From positions 1 to 12,638 of the forward strand of contig JAHFCY010000080.1 in assembly GCA_023249255.1 (NCBI GenBank): 12,638 nt of DNA, in the 5' to 3' direction. This stretch comes from Candidatus Lindowiibacteriota bacterium (GTDB lineage Bacteria > Lindowbacteria > 2-12-FULL-62-27). The position numbers and the translations under genes were made by a program. The notes beneath the pieces are model-generated. The model was not told where the DNA came from. It searched no databases and was given only the letters and a program-made list of their open reading frames with translations. Shown here piece by piece: positions 7,241 to 12,638 of this stretch; position 1 is the stretch's first letter; every line of letters begins with the position of its first letter.

Positions 7241-7687
7241 CTAATGCACCACGGAACTGTCGAGGCCGCCGTCGAAAATGAACTGCGCCTGCGCCGGCGA
7301 TATCCGCATCATCGACGCCACCAGCGACCGGGCCCGGTCATCCTGAAATTCCTGTGGCACGAACATGAGATTTGTCATCACGGTTTCCAAGTCATCCTTT
7401 TTCATGTAGCCAAGATAATACAGTCGGAATAATTTTCCAACCACGGCAGGGTTCAAATCCTGAACCTCCTCGGCCGACAAAACGCGCGTCGGAATCGGAG
7501 AATGCCTCGCCGCCTCGGCCGCCTGATTGATGACCTCCAGAAGAAGCATCGCGTCATCGATGAGTTTGTCCGATATCCCCTTTTCCTTGAGATGCGTGCG
7601 GACGTCGGCCGGATCGGGCCGGGATGTTTTCGTCCAATCCATCCGGCCCAGGATTTCTCGGAGAAGCACGTTCAATTCGTTGTTCAT
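7241..7687 (-). CDS. smg: Smg/DUF494 family protein
   Basis: A 148-residue soluble, helical, acidic protein with no signal peptide or membrane segment. I recognise it as the Smg (DUF494) family. Its core, about 34-146, lines up with E. coli Smg: LKEKGISDKLIDDAMLLLE resembles the L..AGFEREDIYNALLWLE stretch, TRVLSAEEVQDLNP resembles MRIYTPEECERLD, and the rest preserves the LETVM...DD.R.LV pattern. The molecular function of the family is not established. Position supports the call: smg lies next to dprA (smf) in E. coli, and here it sits between dprA and topA. Its ATG overlaps the dprA stop (ATGA), and its stop is embedded in the topA ribosome-binding site. Identity is fairly sure; function is open, possibly tied to DprA or topoisomerase. 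Confidence 0.82.
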   Translation of the reverse strand: MNNELNVLLREILGRMDWTKTSRPDPADVRTHLKEKGISDKLIDDAMLLLEVINQAAEAARHSPIPTRVLSAEEVQDLNPAVVGKLFRLYYLGYMKKDDLETVMTNLMFVPQEFQDDRARSLVASMMRISPAQAQFIFDGGLDSSVVH

Positions 7688-8874
7688 GCCGTGCGGCCTG
7701 CCGTCTGAAACGTCGAAACCGCCGTCCGGCGGATCCGGCCGTCAAGTTCGAGGCGCGTTAACTCCGCCAGAACGGCGGACACGGCCTGCCCGCTGCGGGC
7801 TACAAGGTCGTCCATGTTGTGGACGCCGTCGCGGATCAATTCAAAAATCGCGGACGCCCCCGGCCCCGTCGCGGCAATCTGCGTCGACGGCGCGCGCGCC
7901 CTCTTCGCATGGCGAGCCGCAAGCAGTCTTGCTTGATAGTCGATCACCGACAGAATGTCCTCCACGCGCTCGACCAGATGCGCGCCCTCCCGGATCAACC
8001 GGTTTGTGCCGGCGCCGGCGCCCGACCGCGCCGAGTGTGGAATCGCGAAAACTTCCCGGCCCTGTTCGATCGCGACGCGCGCTGTGATCAGCGCTCCGCT
8101 TCGCTCCGGCGCTTCAACCACGACCACTCCGAGAGACAGACCGCTGATGATGCGGTTTCGGATCGGAAAATGAAACGCCTCGGGTTTCGTCCCCGGCGAA
8201 AACTCGCTCACCACCGCGCCGCAGTTCGATTTGATGATCCGGTCGTACAGGTTGCGATTGCCGGGCGGATAGCACACGTCTGCGCCCGTGCCCAAAACCG
8301 CGATCGTCCGGCCGCCGTCTGTGTCCAGCGCGCCCTTGTGCGCCGCCGCGTCCACCCCGAGCGCCAGTCCCGATACCACCGTGATCCCGCTCGCGGCCAA
8401 TTCCCGCGCCAGCTCTTCCGCCATCGCCAATCCCGTCTGGGTGGCCTTTCGCGTTCCGACTATCCCGATGGCCAGGTCATCTGACGGAATCGCCTCTCCA
8501 TATATATATAGCGCCGGCGGAGGGTCTGGAATCTCACGGAGCTGCCCCGGATAGCCCGGCTCGGTCAGGACCCGAACCATCATGCCGGCCGCCCGGGCCG
8601 AAGTGAGCTGTTTTTCCGCCCGCTCAAAAGCCTTATCCCGGTTGGCCGAAATCCGCGCTGCATACGCATGCGGAACTCCCGCCCGTTCGGCGAGATCCCC
8701 GCCGGCTTCAAATACGGCCCTGAAACTTCCGGCCTCGTCGACCAGCCGTTTGGCATACGTCGCTCCGATGCCCTGTATGGCCTGAATCGCCAGCGCAGCC
8801 AGCCGCTCCGCGTCGTCGACCGGTCGGGTCGCGGCGCCGGCACCCGACGTTCGTTCTTCCGTCCGCACTGTCAT
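7684..8874 (-). CDS. dprA: DNA-processing protein DprA (Smf)
   Basis: DprA binds incoming single-stranded DNA during natural transformation and loads RecA; many non-competent bacteria also carry it. I chose ATG 8874, giving 396 residues, because it overlaps the ubiD stop (ATGA) and starts just before conserved sequence. An in-frame ATG 25 codons upstream lies inside ubiD and adds an unconserved R/D-rich peptide. Layout: N-terminal helix-hairpin-helix/SAM-like region (about 24-60, AIQGIGATYAKRL), a Rossmann-like domain (about 120-310) with GIVGTRKATQTG (137-148), SGLALGVDAAAHKGAL (168-183), FPIRNRIISGLS (236-247) and GALITARVAIEQGREVFAIP (260-279), then a C-terminal winged-helix (about 338-396). 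All family motifs are present, so it looks intact. No competence pilus genes are visible here. Confidence 0.96.
   Translation of the reverse strand: MTVRTEERTSGAGAATRPVDDAERLAALAIQAIQGIGATYAKRLVDEAGSFRAVFEAGGDLAERAGVPHAYAARISANRDKAFERAEKQLTSARAAGMMVRVLTEPGYPGQLREIPDPPPALYIYGEAIPSDDLAIGIVGTRKATQTGLAMAEELARELAASGITVVSGLALGVDAAAHKGALDTDGGRTIAVLGTGADVCYPPGNRNLYDRIIKSNCGAVVSEFSPGTKPEAFHFPIRNRIISGLSLGVVVVEAPERSGALITARVAIEQGREVFAIPHSARSGAGAGTNRLIREGAHLVERVEDILSVIDYQARLLAARHAKRARAPSTQIAATGPGASAIFELIRDGVHNMDDLVARSGQAVSAVLAELTRLELDGRIRRTAVSTFQTAGRTA
8500..8510. repeat. Short (AT)n tract inside dprA
   Basis: Eleven alternating A/T bases lie within dprA codons for ALYIYGE (residues 121-127), a spot where DprA proteins normally have an LY(V/I) segment before the Rossmann fold. 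In a GC-rich gene this is a locally odd composition. It is the only short-unit repeat noticed inside a coding region here. Loss or gain of one dinucleotide would shift the dprA frame. Confidence 0.6.
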
Positions 8875-10319
8875 GTCAGTCCCAGTTTCGACCAGATCGA
8901 ATCGATCCGTTTTTTCACGTCGGCGGACATCTCGATCTCGTCCGGCCACGGCCGCGTAAATCCTTCCTCCGGCATTTTGCGCGTCGCGTCGACGCCGACC
9001 TTCGAGCCGACGTCCGGAAGGTCGGATGCGAAGTTAAGAGAATCGAGGGGGCCGTTCACGAATGTCATGTCGCGTTTGGGATCGATCAGGTTTCCCAGCC
9101 GCCAGACGACTTCGGCCGGATCCTGAATGTTCACGTCCTCGTCGAACACGATGATGATTTTGGTGAACATGAGCTGTCCGAGCCCCCAGATGGCATGCAT
9201 GATCTTTTGCGCGTGGCCCGGATAGCGCTTGCGGATCGACACGATCGCGACGTTGTGGAACACGCCCTCGACCGGAAGATTCATGTCGACTATTTCCGGA
9301 AGCGTCAGCCGGACCAGCGGCAGAAACAACCGCTCGATGGCCTTGCCCATCCATCCATCCTCCATCGGAGGTTTTCCGACGATGGTCGACGGGTAAACCG
9401 GCGATCGTCTGCGCGTGACGGCCGTGGCGTGAAAGATGGGATATTTGTCTTCGAGGCTGTAATATCCGGTGTGATCGCCAAACGGACCCTCGGTCACAAG
9501 CGGCTCGTTCGGATCAATGTGTCCTTCGATCACGATCTCGGCGTTGGCCGGAACATCGATCGGGATGGTTTCGGCGCGCGTCAGTTCCACCGGCGCGTCT
9601 CGCAAAAATCCGGCGAAGAGATATTCGTCGACGTCGGGCGGCATGGGCGCGATCGCGGAAAAAATCAGCGCTGGATCTCCGCCGAGGACTATCGCCACCG
9701 GCATCTTCTCCTTCCGCTCCCGGTAGCCTCCGAAATGCGCACGTCCGACTTTCTGCGTCTGCCAGTGCATGATGCAGGTTTTGCCGTCGATAACTTGAAT
9801 CCGGTACATCCCGACGTTGCGCTTCTTTTTGACCGGATCTTCCGTGACGACCTGCGCGAACGTGATGTATCGCCCGCCATCTTTCGGCCAGCATTTCATG
9901 ATCGGAAATTCGAGAATGTTGACGTCATTTTTTTGGATGACTTCCTTGACCGGCCCGCCCGGTACGTGTTTGGGAAGAAAATTTCCGATTTTCATGAGAA
10001 GGGGCAGCATTTTCATTTTGTCGACGAGCGATTTGGGTTCCGGAATCTGGATCAGGCTCTCCAACTCGCGGATTTTTTCGTCGAGCGTTTCGACGCCAAG
10101 CGCCCAGGCCATGCGGCGCTCTGACCCGAAGAGATTGATCGCCAGCGGGATTTTCGACTCGCGGATGTTTTTGAATAACAGCGCCGGCCCGCCGCTCTTC
10201 ATCACGCGGTCGGCGATCTCGGTAATCTCCAACTCGCACGAGACCGGCTCGGCGATTTCCCGGAGTTCGTTTTTCTGCTTAAGGAGGGAAATAAAATCTC
10301 CGATGCTGTCAAAGTTCAT
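8871..10319 (-). CDS. ubiD: UbiD-family prenylated-FMN-dependent decarboxylase
   Basis: UbiD enzymes reversibly decarboxylate unsaturated or aromatic acids using prenylated FMN made by UbiX. The best known roles are in ubiquinone or menaquinone synthesis. The 482-residue product is near full family length (E. coli 497). Seen motifs: N-terminus DFISLLKQKNELREI, NVGMYRIQVIDG (168-179) with R173, and VTEGPFGDHTGYYSLE (275-290) with E277 and D282; R173, E277 and D282 correspond to the R-E-E/D catalytic triad. Further on come RSPVYPSTIVGKPPMED (305-321) and a C-terminal dimerisation part. The substrate cannot be read from sequence; a quinone precursor is the default inference. It heads the series and its stop overlaps the dprA start. 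No ubiX or other quinone gene is visible. The ATG has no clear Shine-Dalgarno, but the N-terminus fits the family start. Confidence 0.93.
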   Translation of the reverse strand: MNFDSIGDFISLLKQKNELREIAEPVSCELEITEIADRVMKSGGPALLFKNIRESKIPLAINLFGSERRMAWALGVETLDEKIRELESLIQIPEPKSLVDKMKMLPLLMKIGNFLPKHVPGGPVKEVIQKNDVNILEFPIMKCWPKDGGRYITFAQVVTEDPVKKKRNVGMYRIQVIDGKTCIMHWQTQKVGRAHFGGYRERKEKMPVAIVLGGDPALIFSAIAPMPPDVDEYLFAGFLRDAPVELTRAETIPIDVPANAEIVIEGHIDPNEPLVTEGPFGDHTGYYSLEDKYPIFHATAVTRRRSPVYPSTIVGKPPMEDGWMGKAIERLFLPLVRLTLPEIVDMNLPVEGVFHNVAIVSIRKRYPGHAQKIMHAIWGLGQLMFTKIIIVFDEDVNIQDPAEVVWRLGNLIDPKRDMTFVNGPLDSLNFASDLPDVGSKVGVDATRKMPEEGFTRPWPDEIEMSADVKKRIDSIWSKLGLT

Positions 10320-10341
10320 TTAAAAACCCAGCCACTGACAG

Positions 10342-10361
10342 GCACACACCGGCACTCACCG
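10342..10361. repeat. Tandem 10-bp repeat in the ubiD upstream gap
   Basis: Two adjacent decamers, GCACACACCG and GCACTCACCG, differ at one base. They lie 23 bases upstream of the ubiD start, within the CA/GT-rich 136-base gap between gmhA and ubiD. They could be paired regulator half-sites or merely part of the simple-sequence bias of this gap; neither is shown by the sequence. Confidence 0.35.
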
Positions 10362-10389
10362 ACCCCCACTTTTTCTTGTGAAAATGGTT

Positions 10390-10429
10390 TGTGTGTGTCC
10401 CTGCCTGCCGGCAGGCAGGTGTGTGTGTC
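10390..10429. repeat. 20-bp perfect palindrome bracketed by 10-bp direct repeats
   Basis: Bases 10400-10419 read CCTGCCTGCCGGCAGGCAGG, a perfect palindrome that can form a 10-bp cruciform arm or RNA stem. It is bordered on both sides, with no spare base, by an identical decamer TGTGTGTGTC (10390-10399 and 10420-10429). This palindrome-plus-duplicated-flank layout resembles a small palindromic element inserted with a target-site duplication. The flanks are GT-rich, however, and GT-rich simple sequence surrounds them, so replication slippage is an alternative. In the ubiD transcript it would form a leader hairpin; no U-tract follows, so it is not a typical terminator. Confidence 0.75.
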
Positions 10430-10449
10430 TGTGGAAGTCTGTGTGTGGT

Positions 10450-10458
10450 ATTTTATCA
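10450..10458 (-). promoter_or_regulatory. Possible extended -10 promoter for the ubiD series
   Basis: On the minus strand TGATAAAAT combines an extended -10 TG with TAAAAT (5 of 6 to TATAAT). It begins exactly on the gmhA stop codon. No good -35 hexamer was found 16-18 bases upstream (an AATCTG-like stretch lies there), consistent with an extended -10 promoter but not proof. It would give a leader of about 120 bases carrying the palindrome and CA-rich tract before ubiD. Confidence 0.3.
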
Positions 10459-11040
10459 TCTTTTCGCAACCGCAGATTCAATCAAATCGCATAAAATATG
10501 AATGATTGCGATGTGAGCCTCCTGTGTGTGTGGCGTGGTCGTCGGCGGAATGCGAAGTTCAAGTTCGACCAGGCGAGCCATCGGTCCGCCACTTCTGCCC
10601 GTCAGGCCGATCCGGTACAGACCCATGCGCCCGGCCAGTTTGAGCGCGCGGTTCACGTTTTCGGATTTGCCCGATGTCGAAATCGCCAGAACCACGTCCC
10701 CGCGGCGGCCCAGCGCCTCGATCTGCCGCTCAAACAACCGCTCGAATCCGTAGTCATTGCCGACCGACGTCAGCACCGACACGTTGGTGTTGAGAGACAG
10801 GACCGGCAAAGCCCTCCGCTCGCGCTCGAACCGCCCGACCAGTTCGCAGGCGAAATGCTGGGCGTCGGCCGCACTGCCGCCGTTGCCAAATGACAGAATC
10901 TTCCCGCCGCGCCGAATCGCCTGGACGCAGCGTTCCGCCGCCTTCTCTATTTTCCGGTGAAATCCCCGGTCGGTCGCCAGCCGCCACAAAACAGCGCTAC
11001 TCTGCCGCAAAGATTCCTGAACGTCTACCTTCCGCGTCAT
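10456..11040 (-). CDS. gmhA: Phosphoheptose isomerase (sedoheptulose-7-phosphate isomerase)
   Basis: A SIS-domain sugar isomerase of the GmhA type, which converts sedoheptulose 7-phosphate to heptose 7-phosphate for ADP-heptose and LPS core synthesis. From ATG 11040 the product has 194 residues, matching E. coli GmhA (192). Signature sequence: ILSFGNGGSAADAQHFACEL (48-67) with catalytic E66, SVLTSVGNDYGF (88-99), AISTSGKSENVNRA (119-132), LTGRSGG (146-152) and TPHTQEAHIAIIHILC (169-184) with H176. The frame stays open for 56 more codons, but that extension is unconserved and overlaps the divergent nth start. No strong Shine-Dalgarno precedes ATG 11040, so the start is inferred from length. 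No other heptose genes (gmhB, hldE) are visible. A related sugar SIS isomerase such as DiaA is possible but fits the motifs less well. Confidence 0.88.
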   Translation of the reverse strand: MTRKVDVQESLRQSSAVLWRLATDRGFHRKIEKAAERCVQAIRRGGKILSFGNGGSAADAQHFACELVGRFERERRALPVLSLNTNVSVLTSVGNDYGFERLFERQIEALGRRGDVVLAISTSGKSENVNRALKLAGRMGLYRIGLTGRSGGPMARLVELELRIPPTTTPHTQEAHIAIIHILCDLIESAVAKR

Positions 11041-11106
11041 GCGCCGGAGGCTATCCCGATTGACCACAGTTTGCAAGGTTTTGAATTTGCAGTGGAGAAA
11101 TGGGTC

Positions 11107-11135
11107 TTGACGGTCATCCAATCGCAACGTAATTG
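11107..11135 (+). promoter_or_regulatory. Weak candidate promoter for nth
   Basis: TTGACG (5 of 6 to the -35 consensus) is followed after exactly 17 bases by TAATTG, a poor -10 (2 of 6). It lies in the 103-base divergent gap between gmhA and nth. If real, transcription would begin at or just before the nth ATG, making the message nearly leaderless, which would fit the lack of a clear Shine-Dalgarno there. Confidence 0.2.
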
Positions 11136-11143
11136 GCTTGGTC

Positions 11144-11803
11144 ATGGCATCCGAAGTCAATCGCGAACTGAAACAACGCGCGGCCAAAATCGTCCGTGCA
11201 TTGCGCAAGGCCTACCCGGCGGCGAAATGTTCGCTCACGTACAAAAATCCGCTTCAACTTCTTCTCTCTACGATTCTTTCGGCCCAGTGTACCGATGATC
11301 GCGTGAACAAGGTCACGCCGGCGCTCTTTGCCCGGTTCAAAACGGCCGGGGACTTTGCCCGCGCGAAGATCGGCGACATCGAAACGATGGTCCGGTCAAC
11401 GGGGTTTTTCCGCAACAAGGCGCGGGGGATTCAGGAATCCTGCCGGGCGATCGTCGACCGATTCGGCGGCCGTGTGCCCGACACGATGGATGACCTCCTG
11501 TCGCTCCATGGCGTGGCGCGCAAAACCGCGAACGTCGTCCTTGGAAACGCGTTCGGCAAAAACGAGGGCGTGGTCGTCGACACCCACGTCTTTCGCATCA
11601 CGCACCGGCTGGGCCTCGTTCGAAAGACCGCCAACCGAGACCATGTCGAACGGCAACTCATGGAAATCCTTCCGAAGAAAGACTGGACCGATTTCAGCCA
11701 TCTCCTGATCCACCACGGCCGCGCCGCCTGCAAAGCGCCGACGCCGAGATGCCCCGGCTGTCCGGTCGAAAAACTCTGTCCGAAAAAGGGGGTCATTCTT
11801 TAA
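11144..11803 (+). CDS. nth: Endonuclease III (DNA glycosylase/AP lyase)
   Basis: Base-excision repair enzyme that removes oxidised pyrimidines and cleaves the abasic site. From ATG 11144 it has 219 residues (E. coli 211). The helix-hairpin-helix LLSLHGVARKTANVVLG (118-134) carries catalytic K127. D146 lies in VVVDTHVFRITHRLGL (143-158). The C-terminal [4Fe-4S] loop is intact: C196-x6-C203-x2-C206-x5-C212. In-frame TTG two codons earlier is possible, but ATG starts closer to the family's usual N-terminus. It is the only plus-strand gene here, divergent from gmhA and convergent with the MFS gene; the 36-base gap after it shows no clear terminator hairpin. MutY is excluded by the Nth-type motifs and short length. 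Confidence 0.96.
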   Translation: MASEVNRELKQRAAKIVRALRKAYPAAKCSLTYKNPLQLLLSTILSAQCTDDRVNKVTPALFARFKTAGDFARAKIGDIETMVRSTGFFRNKARGIQESCRAIVDRFGGRVPDTMDDLLSLHGVARKTANVVLGNAFGKNEGVVVDTHVFRITHRLGLVRKTANRDHVERQLMEILPKKDWTDFSHLLIHHGRAACKAPTPRCPGCPVEKLCPKKGVIL

Positions 11804-11839
11804 CATTGTAACATCACACCGACAGTCTGATTTACGGAT

Positions 11840-12638
11840 TTAATTTGCCGGTCGCGGGGTGCGCTTCAAAAATGGCAGGGTTGCCAGCAGAATCAAAATC
11901 CCAAGACTTGGAAAAACCTGCCGGATGCCGAACCGGTCGTAGACGAATCCCGCCAGCATCGGACCGATCGCGGTGCCGAAACTCATGGCCATGTTAAAGA
12001 GGCCGATCATCGACCCCGGTCCGTAAATTCGTCCCAGCCGGCCACTTTCGGCCGTGGCCGCCGCCACCGCCAACCCTGTCCCGACACTCATGAAAAACAA
12101 CGGCACCCAGCTCCCGGCCCGGCTTGTCATCCAGGCCATGAGGACAAGGCCAATCACGTGCAGACCCTGACCCCACACAATCATGGACGATCGATCCCAA
12201 CGATCCGCCATCCGGCCGAACGGGATTTGAAGAAATCCCGAAAAAAGAAGAAATCCCGACACGATCACGCCGACCGACGTCAGCGTGACGCCGCGCTCGA
12301 CCGCCAAGATCGGCAAAAATCCAATGATGCACGACACGATGACGGCGTTGGCAAACCGGAACAGGCACACCGCGCGAACCTGCGGGTCGGCCATCTGTTT
12401 GAAAACGGACGGCATCGGCTCGTCGTCCGGCGATCCGTTGCGTTTGGGCGGCGAAGGAGGCAGGAGCCAGAGCACGAAACACATCGTGACTGCGGACATT
12501 GCGCTGATCACGTAAAAGGCCGCATTCATGGAAAACCGGTGCGACACCCACCCGCCGATCAGCGGCCCGAGGGCCATGCCGGCAAACAGCGATGTTGAAA
12601 ACGTCCCCAGCGATTGACCCTCCATTTCAGGAGGCGTG
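11840..12638 (-). CDS. MFS transporter, C-terminal part (5' end off window)
   Basis: A major facilitator superfamily permease, substrate unknown; drug/proton antiporters and other 12-TM carriers share this pattern. The frame is open to the right edge. An internal ATG at 12625 is not the start: the codons before it read TPPE, and with the next residues form the conserved loop leading into TM5 with its motif-C-like GMALGPLIGGW. 265 residues are visible. Counting from that ATG, eight hydrophobic segments can be seen at about 8-27, 33-55, 86-108, 115-135, 147-167, 172-192, 203-228 and 236-254, fitting TM5-TM12. The central cytoplasmic loop (56-80) is charged and proline-rich. A second motif A, FGRMADRWDRSSM, lies at 136-148. 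Four N-terminal helices are presumably outside the window. It converges on nth. Confidence 0.9.
   Translation of the reverse strand, partial: TPPEMEGQSLGTFSTSLFAGMALGPLIGGWVSHRFSMNAAFYVISAMSAVTMCFVLWLLPPSPPKRNGSPDDEPMPSVFKQMADPQVRAVCLFRFANAVIVSCIIGFLPILAVERGVTLTSVGVIVSGFLLFSGFLQIPFGRMADRWDRSSMIVWGQGLHVIGLVLMAWMTSRAGSWVPLFFMSVGTGLAVAAATAESGRLGRIYGPGSMIGLFNMAMSFGTAIGPMLAGFVYDRFGIRQVFPSLGILILLATLPFLKRTPRPAN

Noticed and set aside
8875-8949. Upstream in-frame ATG (8949) as the dprA start
   Set aside because: It would add 25 unconserved charged residues lying inside ubiD; the ATG at 8874 overlaps the ubiD stop in the usual coupled fashion.
9195-10124. Plus-strand open frame of 309 codons opposite ubiD
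   Set aside because: Antisense shadow of an intact ubiD; no recognisable motif.
11041-11208. 56-codon N-terminal extension of gmhA
   Set aside because: Unconserved, exceeds the normal family length of about 192-194 and overlaps the divergent nth start. The family N-terminus fits ATG 11040.
11804-11839. Bidirectional terminator between convergent nth and the MFS gene
   Set aside because: Only 36 bases, with no stem longer than about 4 bp and no flanking T/A runs.
12623-12625. ATG as the true start of the MFS gene
   Set aside because: In-frame codons continue upstream to the window edge and match the conserved loop before TM5; eight TMs with a single motif A would be an abnormal transporter.

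Overview
The window is a GC-rich (by eye roughly 55-60%), tightly packed chromosomal segment from a flagellated bacterium. A phosphoheptose isomerase (GmhA) suggests heptose-containing LPS, so the cell is probably diderm. The lineage cannot be fixed from sequence alone. The gene order recalls both Firmicutes and deep-branching uncultivated diderms. No phage, transposase, CRISPR array, tRNA or rRNA was seen.

Right to left on the minus strand, about 10.3 kb looks like one long transcriptional series: ubiD, dprA, smg (DUF494), topA, xerC, flgB, flgC, fliE, fliF, fliG. Most junctions are translationally coupled: ATGA overlaps at ubiD/dprA and dprA/smg, TAATG overlaps at flgB/flgC and flgC/fliE, and gaps of 3-18 bases at fliF/fliG, smg/topA and topA/xerC. 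The two larger gaps are xerC/flgB (102 bases) and fliE/fliF (73 bases). The xerC/flgB gap holds a sigma-28/FliA-like promoter and a strong hairpin at the predicted 5' end of the flgB mRNA. The fliE/fliF gap holds another GC-rich hairpin. fliG runs off the left edge.

The first half of the series is a DNA-maintenance block: DNA uptake/recombination mediator DprA, topoisomerase I, and the XerC/D-type chromosome-dimer resolvase. The second half builds the base of the flagellum: proximal rod FlgB/FlgC, rod-MS ring adaptor FliE, MS ring FliF and rotor/switch FliG. UbiD, a prenylated-FMN-dependent decarboxylase, heads the block and is the metabolic outsider.

To the right, a 136-base gap upstream of ubiD holds CA/GT-rich simple sequence and a perfect 20-bp palindrome bracketed by identical 10-bp direct repeats. 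Next come gmhA (minus), divergently placed nth (endonuclease III, the only plus-strand gene), and the C-terminal two thirds of an MFS transporter (minus) that enters from the right edge.

Almost everything here is recognisable housekeeping or flagellar machinery. The second-look items are the flgB regulatory region, the palindrome with its target-duplication-like flanks, and a gene order that merges the Bacillus dprA-topA-xerC-fla arrangement with the enterobacterial dprA-smg-zinc-finger arrangement.
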